The position numbers and the translations under genes are program-made. The notes under the pieces were generated by a model that was not told where the DNA came from, made no database searches, and saw only the letters and a list, made by a program, of their open reading frames with translations. Positions 37,952 through 44,934 of a DNA stretch of 58,968 bases are shown piece after piece. The stretch lies in the IMG/VR virus record IMGVR_UViG_3300044809_000038, positions 1 through 58,968 of that record. One strand, 5' to 3'. This stretch comes from a virus. Numbering within the stretch: position 1 is the stretch's first letter; every line of letters starts with the position of its first letter.

Positions 37952-38371
37952 GTGAACGAGAAGCAGGCACGCGAGATCGTCTACGAGAGGTCAGAAGGAT
38001 GGTGCGAGGTCGCGGTGAACGGCTTCTGTCTCGGCCGCGCCGGCAACTGGCACCATCGGGGCACCGTCGGACGTATCTGGACGCCGGCCAACGGCCTGCA
38101 TCTGTGCGGCTCGGGCACGACCGGCTGCCACGGCTGGATCACGGAGCATCCGAAGATCTCGCTGGCCATGGGCTGGTCGGTCAGCAGCTTCACCGATCTA
38201 GACGCCGTGCACCTCGTGCCGGTCGTCGTGCGACCAGGTCGGCGGCTGCTGCATCCGCACGAGCCGCGCTATCTACGGCTCCCGGCGCGGCGAGTCCGGC
38301 CGCAGGTCACCACTCCGCGGCCGGACTCTGGGACCGATGCCGACCCCGCGAAAGGGTCGGTCTCAGGTTAG
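37952..38371 (+). CDS. HNH-endonuclease-like protein, only plus-strand gene
   Basis: A 139-residue protein with GTG start at 37952 (GGGAG upstream). N-terminal half: EIVYERSEGWCEVAVNGFC, GRAGNWHHRGTVGR, WTPANGLHLCGSGTTGCHGW. The C...C...WHHR...CGxGxxGCHxW layout matches HNH-type zinc-stabilised nucleases of actinophages. The C-terminus (~85-139) is Pro/Arg-rich and disordered. It may take part in packaging, homing or host DNA breakdown. Its isolation on the opposite strand marks the boundary between early and late regions. Confidence 0.75.
   Translation: MNEKQAREIVYERSEGWCEVAVNGFCLGRAGNWHHRGTVGRIWTPANGLHLCGSGTTGCHGWITEHPKISLAMGWSVSSFTDLDAVHLVPVVVRPGRRLLHPHEPRYLRLPARRVRPQVTTPRPDSGTDADPAKGSVSG
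38340..38360. terminator. Convergent hairpin inside the HNH 3' end
   Basis: CCGACCC-CGCGAAA-GGGTCGG. It lies where the plus-strand HNH gene meets the minus-strand late operon and could end both transcripts. Only 7 bp, no U-tract. Confidence 0.45.
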
Positions 38372-38667
38372 CCGACCTTGGCCGGCTCGGGCGTCGGATA
38401 GCTCGGCGCCGTGTTCGCGCCGAGCACCAGCCGGGTGAACCAGGGCGGTAGCTTGCCCTCGATCCAGTGCCACACCGCGTACCAGGCCGCGACCGCCGCA
38501 CTCATGACCAGCCACTGGCCAACGCCCATTACGGCCGGCGACAGGTGCAGGCCCAGCGATGTCAGCCAACCCAGCGCGGCACCCCAGGCCGACGGAACCG
38601 CGGTCCGCAGCAGGGCTACGCCGTAGGCGAACACCCTGTCGGAATGGCCAGCTTCGGTTGCGTGCAC
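38368..38667 (-). CDS. Membrane protein, holin candidate
   Basis: A 99-residue protein with two or three hydrophobic helices (VALLRTAVPSAWGAALGWLT, MGVGQWLVMSAAVAAWYAVW) and a C-terminal WFTRLVLGANTAPSYP tail. This pattern (IRTxxPAxxGAxxGWL...YxVxxxxE) is common in small actinophage membrane proteins at the end of the tail operon, some annotated as holins. Last gene of the late unit; lysis role is inferred. Confidence 0.6.
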   Translation of the reverse strand: MHATEAGHSDRVFAYGVALLRTAVPSAWGAALGWLTSLGLHLSPAVMGVGQWLVMSAAVAAWYAVWHWIEGKLPPWFTRLVLGANTAPSYPTPEPAKVG

Positions 38668-38676
38668 GTCGACAGC

Positions 38677-39546
38677 CTACGTGCAGGTGTAGGTCGCGGC
38701 GTTGTCCGGCGAACCGGCATCCCGCGTGCAGGTGTGCGGCATCCCCAGCGCATCGGTGAACGTCCAGCCCGCGACGGGCGGCCCGGCCGGGCCGGCGACA
38801 CCGCTCGGTCCCGCTGGGCCGGTTGGGCCCGGTTCGCCGGTCGGGCCACCCGCTCCACCCGGACCGGTCGGGCCGGCGCATTCGGCGTGCACGGCACAGT
38901 AGTCAGCCACTGCTGACGCCACCTGCGCGCTGGTCGCGTTCTGGCCGGCGGGACCGAGACATCCGCCGTTGGCCTGGCAGTAGTTCACCACTGCCGCAGC
39001 CACCTCGGCCGTCGTCGGTGGACGGCCGGGCGTCGGCGGGTTCAGGTCCAGGAACGCAGCCACGGCGGTCGCAACCTGCTCAGCAGTAGCGTTCTGGCCT
39101 GGCGCTGGCGGGTGCACGGCCAGGTAGGCATTGACGGCCGTGTCGATCTGCCCCTGACTCGGCCCAGGGCCGGGCGGCCCGGAAGCACCCGGCGGCCCGG
39201 ACACTACGACCTGCTGAACCTTGCTGGCCTGAGCGCACGCGCCCGCCGACGACAGCTGCGCCGCAGCCGCCCCTCCCTCGCCGCACACCGCCTGCACCTG
39301 GCCGGCCAGCGGCGCGGCCTGGCTCTTGACGGCGGCCAGGCCGCTGTTTGCCGTGTCGGCGCTGGTCTGGCTGGCGTTCGCGTGCGACGTCATCAGGATG
39401 GACAGGGGGATCAGCGCGGCCACGGTGAGCGCGCCCAGCGCCAGCAGCAGCCACGCGGGAATGCTCCGTACAACGGTGGCCGCGCGACCGGTCGGCGGCA
39501 CCGGCGGCTGAAACGCCTCGGTCGGTACTTCGTGCTGGCCGGTCAT
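38677..39546 (-). CDS. Membrane-anchored collagen-like protein
   Basis: A 289-residue protein. A cytoplasmic N-terminus is followed by a TM helix at ~28-52 (IPAWLLLALGALTVAALIPL). Gly-Pro-rich collagen-like segments (SGPPGASGPPGPGP at ~116-129; GPTGPAGPSGVAGPAG at ~240-255) separate small repeated units (QNATAEQVATAVAAF, QNATSAQVASAVADY, each ~15 residues). The C-terminus has four to five cysteines. It may be an infection-time surface protein or a virion fibre; similar genes occur in actinophages near the tail end. Confidence 0.75.
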   Translation of the reverse strand: MTGQHEVPTEAFQPPVPPTGRAATVVRSIPAWLLLALGALTVAALIPLSILMTSHANASQTSADTANSGLAAVKSQAAPLAGQVQAVCGEGGAAAAQLSSAGACAQASKVQQVVVSGPPGASGPPGPGPSQGQIDTAVNAYLAVHPPAPGQNATAEQVATAVAAFLDLNPPTPGRPPTTAEVAAAVVNYCQANGGCLGPAGQNATSAQVASAVADYCAVHAECAGPTGPGGAGGPTGEPGPTGPAGPSGVAGPAGPPVAGWTFTDALGMPHTCTRDAGSPDNAATYTCT

Positions 39547-39881
39547 CAGTGCGTACCTCCCGTCGAGCCACCGGGCGGGACCAGGCCACTGGCGAGTTGT
39601 GCGAGCTGGGCCAGTTCGGGGTTCCCCTCGCCCTCGGCCTTGCCTGCAAGGTACTCGGGAGTCATCTCTTTCGGCACGGTTGGCAGATCCCAGCCGTGCA
39701 CCGCCGCCAGCACCTGCACCTGATAGGCCCAACGCAGCGCGGCCACATTCGTAGCTCGGACAGCCCGCAGGTCGCGCGCCTCGTTGCTGGTACGTCGAGA
39801 CCGGAACGACAGCAATGCCAAGATCACGAACAGTAGCGCCGATAGGCCACTGACCAGCGCACCAGTCGTGTTGGCATTCAC
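39546..39881 (-). CDS. Single-TM hypothetical protein
   Basis: A 111-residue protein: TM helix (TGALVSGLSALLFVILALLS), then a basic helical segment (RRTSNEARDLRAVRATNVAA) and a soluble C-terminus ending GSTGGTH. Coupled to the genes on both sides by ATGA. Function unknown. Confidence 0.65.
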   Translation of the reverse strand: MNANTTGALVSGLSALLFVILALLSFRSRRTSNEARDLRAVRATNVAALRWAYQVQVLAAVHGWDLPTVPKEMTPEYLAGKAEGEGNPELAQLAQLASGLVPPGGSTGGTH

Positions 39882-40282
39882 TGTCTTGCCTCCCGGCCCG
39901 CACCCTCATTGTAGCTGGCGGCCAGGATCACATGGATAGCGACCAGAACCGTGGTTACTGTCGGGTAAAACACCGTACCGTGCGGCTTGTCCGCGAGAGC
40001 GCCGATCCACAATGCCACCGCGTACACCACCCAGACTCCAGCGCAGGCTAAATGTCCGTAGTGCACGCCTCGGCGACGCACCAGGGCAACGCTCAGAATC
40101 AGCGATGTGATACCGAACGCCAACACCCATAGCGGACCAAGGTCCTGGATGTAGGCCACGATCCTGGTCGTGCTGCGCCCTAGTCGCGACGCATACACCA
40201 AGCCCGGCACCGCGTGCAACGCCATAGCCGCGACCTGAAGGCTCAGCAACGTAAGCGACGCTTGGAGCCGATGGCGCGACAC
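39878..40282 (-). CDS. Four-TM membrane protein
   Basis: A 134-residue protein with four hydrophobic helices (LLSLQVAAMALHAVPGLV; LGPLWVLAFGITSLILSVAL; LACAGVWVVYAVALWIGALA; TVTTVLVAIHVILAASY). Small polytopic proteins are frequent after actinophage minor tail genes. Slightly lower GC than its neighbours. Could contribute to lysis or superinfection exclusion; not provable here. Confidence 0.7.
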   Translation of the reverse strand: MSRHRLQASLTLLSLQVAAMALHAVPGLVYASRLGRSTTRIVAYIQDLGPLWVLAFGITSLILSVALVRRRGVHYGHLACAGVWVVYAVALWIGALADKPHGTVFYPTVTTVLVAIHVILAASYNEGAGREARQ

Positions 40283-40287
40283 CGCGA

Positions 40288-41151
40288 TCAGAACCCTTCA
40301 AGCTGTCTATTCGTCCACAATGTGACGTTATGAAAGTAGACCGGCCAGAGCTGGAAGCAATTCGAGCTACCGCCGGTCATCCAGGCATTCAGGTTGACGT
40401 TCATGAAGTCGCTGGCCAGGTTCGGCATCCACGACGCGCCCAGGTCGAGCGTCGTATTGACGAAGGCGCCAGCAGTCGCCGTCGAGTTGGCGCTGGTAAC
40501 GGTGTTCGCCCCGATTGACACGCTGATGTTCCAGGTGATCTGGAAACCGGCGTTCGGGCCGGCCGTGAACAGTGGCAGGCTCACGTTCGCGAAACCGGCC
40601 TGCGCCTGGACCGGCCACAGCGGGTAGCCGCCGACCTGGAACATGAAATCGACGTGCCGGCCGACGACCTGGGACCGGCCGAACAGGGTCGTGCCGACAG
40701 TCGTGTTCGTGTTGATCGCGTTGACCTGGCCCATGACGATGGGCAGCCGAGGCCAGCCCCAGCCGCCCGACTCGCCCTCGCGCCACATCGTCCGGCCGTC
40801 GGCGTCCTGGAAGCCGAACTTCTGGCGCAGCGGACCGCCCAGGTACGGGTCCCAGTCGTACATGGCGAACGTGCTCATGTGCTTCGGGTCGTCGCGAACC
40901 AGGCTGAACGCCCTCTGTGGCAACGCGTTACCCGAGGCGTCGAGCTGGTTCGGGTCCGCCGGGTTGAACTCGCCGATCCACAGGAACATGCCGCCGTACC
41001 GGCCCACCCACTGCATCAGGCCGGCGTTGGTGATGGCGTTCGTCAGCGGGTTGCTGGTGAGGATGCCGCGGGCGATCCGCTGCGTCTCGGCCACGGTCTG
41101 GAGAATGCTGGGCGGCGCCGGCAGGAACGTCGGCAGGCCGATGTCAGCCAC
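40288..41151 (-). CDS. Minor tail protein
   Basis: A 287-residue beta-rich protein: PLTNAITNAGLMQWVGRYGG, MSTFAMYDWDPYLGGPLRQK, TMWREGESGGWGWPRLP, with Asn/Thr-rich strands in the C-terminal half (NISVSIGANTVTSANSTAT). No enzyme motifs. Last of the contiguous tail-tip genes; possibly host contact. GTG or ATG coupling to the gene at 41144. Confidence 0.7.
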   Translation of the reverse strand: MADIGLPTFLPAPPSILQTVAETQRIARGILTSNPLTNAITNAGLMQWVGRYGGMFLWIGEFNPADPNQLDASGNALPQRAFSLVRDDPKHMSTFAMYDWDPYLGGPLRQKFGFQDADGRTMWREGESGGWGWPRLPIVMGQVNAINTNTTVGTTLFGRSQVVGRHVDFMFQVGGYPLWPVQAQAGFANVSLPLFTAGPNAGFQITWNISVSIGANTVTSANSTATAGAFVNTTLDLGASWMPNLASDFMNVNLNAWMTGGSSNCFQLWPVYFHNVTLWTNRQLEGF

Positions 41152-42901
41152 CGAGGTTCCCTCCGTTCGCCAGGATCGACACGAGCTCGCTCTTGCCGCC
41201 CTCGGGCGGCGTGACGACGTAACCGGTGACCCGCGTCAGCACGCTGATCTGCCGAGCGCCGGGCGTCTGGTCGGGCCAGATCCAGTCGTCCATCGTGACC
41301 AGGATGTCGTCGCCGATGCTGTAGGTGTCGAGCGTGGGCGGCAGGTCGCCGCGCACCGTGAGGCCCGAGAAGAACCGTTCGTTTTCCAGCTCGGTGACGA
41401 TCAGGGCGTCGCTGTAGGCCTGGAGCGTGGCCTGCACGCTGACGTTCGGGTCACTGCACTGGCCCTCCGTTTGCAGGAAGCCGTTCGTCCAGTCGAGGCT
41501 GTTCGTGCTCAGGCTCTGGACCTGGCTGGACTGGTAGCCCTGGCCGGCGCCCCACACGATGTTCGCGACGTTCGTGCCGTCGTAGCTCACGCCGTAGCTG
41601 ATGACGTTGCCGGTGCCGTCGATGCGGGACTGGAAGTTCTGGAGCGGCTGCCCCAGGGCTGCCTGGGCGCCGCACCGCGGGTAGCCCAGGATGAACTGGA
41701 GCCGGTACACGGAGGCGTCGAGCGGGTTCCCGCCGGTCAGCACCCGCAGTGTCGTGTACCACTCGTAGCCGTTGATGACGGTCGAGCGGTCGACGTGCGC
41801 CGTGAGCAGGTTGACCTGCGCATTCAGGGTGTAGGACAAGTCGCGCAGCACGTTGGTCGGCACGGTCGGCGGGTCCACCGTGATCCAGCCCGGAAAGGTG
41901 CCGGTGTTGACCGGGATCTGGGACCACTTCGCCGGATTCAGCAGGTCGGCAGCGATGGCCTGCTGGTCGGCCTGGTGCCACTGCGGCGCAGTGGACACGA
42001 TGGCGTTCGTCGACAGCACCGCCGTGGTGATGAAGCCGGTCGCCGTGGCGGTGGTCGTCGAGGTCACGCTGGCGAAGTCGCTGGCGTTGCCGGTGAGTGT
42101 GCTGGCATTGAGCGCCGACCAGCCGGACAGGTCCGCGCCCAGGAAGTTGAAGTTGGAAATGAAGTTCGTAGTCGTTGCGGCCGGCCCGAAGAACACATTC
42201 GTGATCGAGACGACGGCGCCGATCGGCATCGCGTTGACGTAGATCGATACGCGTACGCCCGTGGCGCCGGCCGGCGCGGTGTGCGTGGTGGAGATCGTCA
42301 CGGCACCGGTGGGTATCGCACCGGGACTCTGGATCGTCGGAGGCAGCGGGGTTGTGCCGGCGAACCAGTCGCACTGCATCTGCGGCGTGAAGGTGGCCGT
42401 GCCGTTGTAGGTCGAGCTGAAGGTGTACGACGCGCCCGGCGTGATCTTGACCCTGATCGCCACCGTCCCGGTGATCAGGCGCTTCGCCCAGGCCGATTCG
42501 ACCGTGTTCGCGGTGATGGACATGCGGCCCGTGGTCGGATCGGTCGGCGCCGCCCACACGATGTAGTGCGCCATGGCCTTGCTGGTCTGGGCGCCGGTCG
42601 TCGGGTCCGTTACGGTCCTGATAACCACGATGCCCGTTTTTCGGGGTATCACACAAGCCCAGGGGTTCATCGCCCGCACGCCCGCGTCCGCCAGCTGGAG
42701 CGACGCCGTGAGCTGTCCTACGCCGCGCAGGCCCAGGCTGTACTGGACGCCCGACAGCAGCAGCGGCGTCTGCGCGATGACGGTCGGGTCGCCGTTCTGG
42801 TAGCTCACCGGCCAGTAGGTGTAGGCCACCTGCTGCGGTTGCCGCAGCGTCGGGTCGACGACGACCGGCCGCGCCAGCGCCTTGCGGACGATGGTCGTCA
42901 T
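41144..42901 (-). CDS. Minor tail protein, baseplate-hub-like
   Basis: A 585-residue protein. N-terminal hub-like domain (SGVQYSLGLRGVGQLTASLQ, MNPWACVIPRKTGIVVIRTV), a jelly-roll-like insert at ~160-300 (TSKAMAHYIVW precedes; SYTFSSTYNGTATFTPQMQC, AGATGVRVSIYVNAMPIG), and a C-terminal hub segment (YSIGDDILVTMDDWIWPDQT, SVLTRVTGYVVTPPEGGKSE). Matches Gp37/Siphovirus-tail hub proteins of actinophages; the insert resembles a carbohydrate-binding module. Confidence 0.75.
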   Translation of the reverse strand: MTTIVRKALARPVVVDPTLRQPQQVAYTYWPVSYQNGDPTVIAQTPLLLSGVQYSLGLRGVGQLTASLQLADAGVRAMNPWACVIPRKTGIVVIRTVTDPTTGAQTSKAMAHYIVWAAPTDPTTGRMSITANTVESAWAKRLITGTVAIRVKITPGASYTFSSTYNGTATFTPQMQCDWFAGTTPLPPTIQSPGAIPTGAVTISTTHTAPAGATGVRVSIYVNAMPIGAVVSITNVFFGPAATTTNFISNFNFLGADLSGWSALNASTLTGNASDFASVTSTTTATATGFITTAVLSTNAIVSTAPQWHQADQQAIAADLLNPAKWSQIPVNTGTFPGWITVDPPTVPTNVLRDLSYTLNAQVNLLTAHVDRSTVINGYEWYTTLRVLTGGNPLDASVYRLQFILGYPRCGAQAALGQPLQNFQSRIDGTGNVISYGVSYDGTNVANIVWGAGQGYQSSQVQSLSTNSLDWTNGFLQTEGQCSDPNVSVQATLQAYSDALIVTELENERFFSGLTVRGDLPPTLDTYSIGDDILVTMDDWIWPDQTPGARQISVLTRVTGYVVTPPEGGKSELVSILANGGNLGG

Positions 42902-44007
42902 GCCGGCATGATCTCGACGTCGAAGCGCCAGGTCCCGTCAGCGTTCAGCGCGCCCACGCTCAGGTTGCTGGCCGCGCCCGTGTGCACGATCAGGTTCACG
43001 GTGTGCGCACCGGTCCAGGTCGCGATGCTCGGTGTCATCGGCACGTTGAACTGGCCGAAGCTGGCAGTCGTGAAACCGATGTACGCGGCACCGACCAGGG
43101 CCGCCGAGCCGGCCGACGGCTGCGTCGAAGTGTCCACCGCGATCACGATCTGGTGGCTGAAGCTGGCCGCGACCAGGTTCGCGTCCACGTTGTGGACCAG
43201 GAAGCCGCCGCCGGCCCGGATGTAGTACGGGAAGCCCGGATCGGGGACGCTCACGCTGGCGACGACCTGCTGCGTGTTGGCGGCGATCGTGGCCGGCGAC
43301 GAGTTGCCGAAGGACGGAGTCGGCCGAGCCAGCCGGAAGGACTGCACGCCGTGCCAGAGAGCGTCCGCGCCGTAGGCCCCCAGCAGGTTCTGCGGCAGTC
43401 CGCCGGCGCCGGCCGTCAGGTGCGTACGGTATTCGCCGGTGAAGGCGCCCGCGTCGGCCAGCTGGAGCGCGTTGAGTATCGGCCCGATGCCGCCGGCCGC
43501 CGCCACCGTGCGCCGTACGTCTGTGACCGTGGGCGTGGTCGACAGAGCCGGGATGGACGCCTGGAGGATCGGCACGAAGCTCGCCGGCAGCGTCGGCACG
43601 GTGGGCGCGCCCGCGCTGTTCGTGCCCTGCACGATGACCAGGCTGCCCGTGTTGATCACGCCGCTGTAGAACGCGTCCTGCACCTGCACGCCGATCACGT
43701 CGATGCGGTTCTGGGTGCCCGAGCTCCCGGCGTGCGTCAGGTTCTGGTTGGCGGTGTTGATCGCCACGTATTCGCCCTGGTTGGCACCGAACGTGTTCTC
43801 CACGATGCCGGTGAACAGGCCGATGGTGGCGACGAAGCCGGCGTAGCTGAAGCTCGGCGCCCGGCCGGGCAGGAAGCCGCCGCGGGCCCCCTGGTTCAGG
43901 GTATCGACGAGGGAACGCTGCATCGACGCCGTCGTGACGGCGCGCCGCAGGTCGGCCGCCGCGTAGCTGGAGGCCTGCTCGAACGGTATCGGCGTGATGA
44001 CGGTCAT
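42898..44007 (-). CDS. Minor tail protein
   Basis: A 369-residue protein: ITPIPFEQASSYAAADLRRA, FSYAGFVATIGLFTGIVENT, then a hub/collar region and C-terminal beta domain (WTGAHTVNLIVHTGAASNLS). The N-terminal YSADDLR-like motif and position between the Dit-like and hub proteins are typical of upper baseplate proteins. ATGA coupling. Confidence 0.75.
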   Translation of the reverse strand: MTVITPIPFEQASSYAAADLRRAVTTASMQRSLVDTLNQGARGGFLPGRAPSFSYAGFVATIGLFTGIVENTFGANQGEYVAINTANQNLTHAGSSGTQNRIDVIGVQVQDAFYSGVINTGSLVIVQGTNSAGAPTVPTLPASFVPILQASIPALSTTPTVTDVRRTVAAAGGIGPILNALQLADAGAFTGEYRTHLTAGAGGLPQNLLGAYGADALWHGVQSFRLARPTPSFGNSSPATIAANTQQVVASVSVPDPGFPYYIRAGGGFLVHNVDANLVAASFSHQIVIAVDTSTQPSAGSAALVGAAYIGFTTASFGQFNVPMTPSIATWTGAHTVNLIVHTGAASNLSVGALNADGTWRFDVEIMPA

Positions 44008-44010
44008 CGG

Positions 44011-44934
44011 TCACTCCATCGTTGAACGCCAGGTCAGCGTCAGGTTGGCGGCAGCATTGAACGTACCGGTCGTGGCCCGCCAGCGGATCGCGTTCGCACC
44101 GGGCGCCAGGCCGAAGGGCACGCCGAGCAGGCGGTAGTTGCTGGGCGTGACGACGCCGGTCTGCGCGTCGATCGTCACCGTGACGCCCGAGGGCACCGTG
44201 GCGTTGATCAGGAAGCTCTGGCCCGTGGTGTCATCGCTGATGAACGGCATCGGGATCGGCCCAGTAACGGCGAAGATCGGGTAGGCGGGGATGTTGCCCT
44301 GGTTGTTGGCGATGCCGGCGCCGCCGGGGTTCGTGGTGGCGCCGAAGTTGAACGGGAACGTGATCGGGAAGGTGAAGCCCGAGACGACGTCGACCGGCAT
44401 CGCCAGACTGAGCGACTCGGCCACGCCGCCCGAGACGAACCGCCAGGGCGTGCCCGCAATGAGGCTGAAGTGGATGACGCACGCCTCGCCGCCGGCTGCC
44501 CGGCCGAAGGGTGACCCGACGTCGAACAGGCCGCCAGGGGAGCACTGAGCCCCCAGGAGCAGGCCCGTGCCGGGGTCGAACGCCTCGAATATCGTGACCT
44601 TGCGCGGTCCGATCAGCGCCCGCAGGGCCGCGACCTTGAGCCGCAGCTGCTGCGCCGACGAGCCGATGATCATCGCCGAGAAGTCCAGCTGCTTCGGTCC
44701 GACGCTCGACGGACCGATCAGGCCGCCGTCGTGGCCGCCGACCGTGTCGATGGGCGTGATGAACTGGAGGCTCTCCCAGCCGACGGGCTCGGCACAGATC
44801 GTCACGTTGCCGAGCGCGTCCGTCGCGTTCCAGATGAAGTCGCCCGGCTGCGGGACGAAGCTCGACCCCATGCGGTACTGCTGCTGCGCCGGGATCACCG
44901 GCAGCTGGTAGTACGGGTTGAGGGCGGTCGTCAT
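44011..44934 (-). CDS. Distal-tail (Dit)-like minor tail protein
   Basis: A 307-residue protein. N-terminal beta domain (NPYYQLPVIPAQQQYRMGSS), middle GLIGPSSVGPKQLDFSAMII and LRLKVAALRALIGPRKVTIF, then a galectin-like C-terminal region (NIPAYPIFAVTGPIPMPFIS, SFLINATVPSGVTVTIDAQT, GANAIRWRATTGTF). Encoded directly after the tape measure, the canonical position of Dit. ATG at 44934. Confidence 0.8.
   Translation of the reverse strand: MTTALNPYYQLPVIPAQQQYRMGSSFVPQPGDFIWNATDALGNVTICAEPVGWESLQFITPIDTVGGHDGGLIGPSSVGPKQLDFSAMIIGSSAQQLRLKVAALRALIGPRKVTIFEAFDPGTGLLLGAQCSPGGLFDVGSPFGRAAGGEACVIHFSLIAGTPWRFVSGGVAESLSLAMPVDVVSGFTFPITFPFNFGATTNPGGAGIANNQGNIPAYPIFAVTGPIPMPFISDDTTGQSFLINATVPSGVTVTIDAQTGVVTPSNYRLLGVPFGLAPGANAIRWRATTGTFNAAANLTLTWRSTME

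Noticed and set aside
40643-43225. Very long plus-strand open frame (860 codons) opposite the minor tail genes
   Set aside because: It is the antisense of three well-supported tail genes. The translation is Arg/His/Gly/Val-rich without domains, as expected for an antisense shadow in high-GC DNA.
42938-44014. Second minus-strand frame of 358 codons inside the minor tail gene
   Set aside because: Out-of-frame shadow with Arg-rich low-complexity translation; the frame with a coupled start encodes the structural protein.
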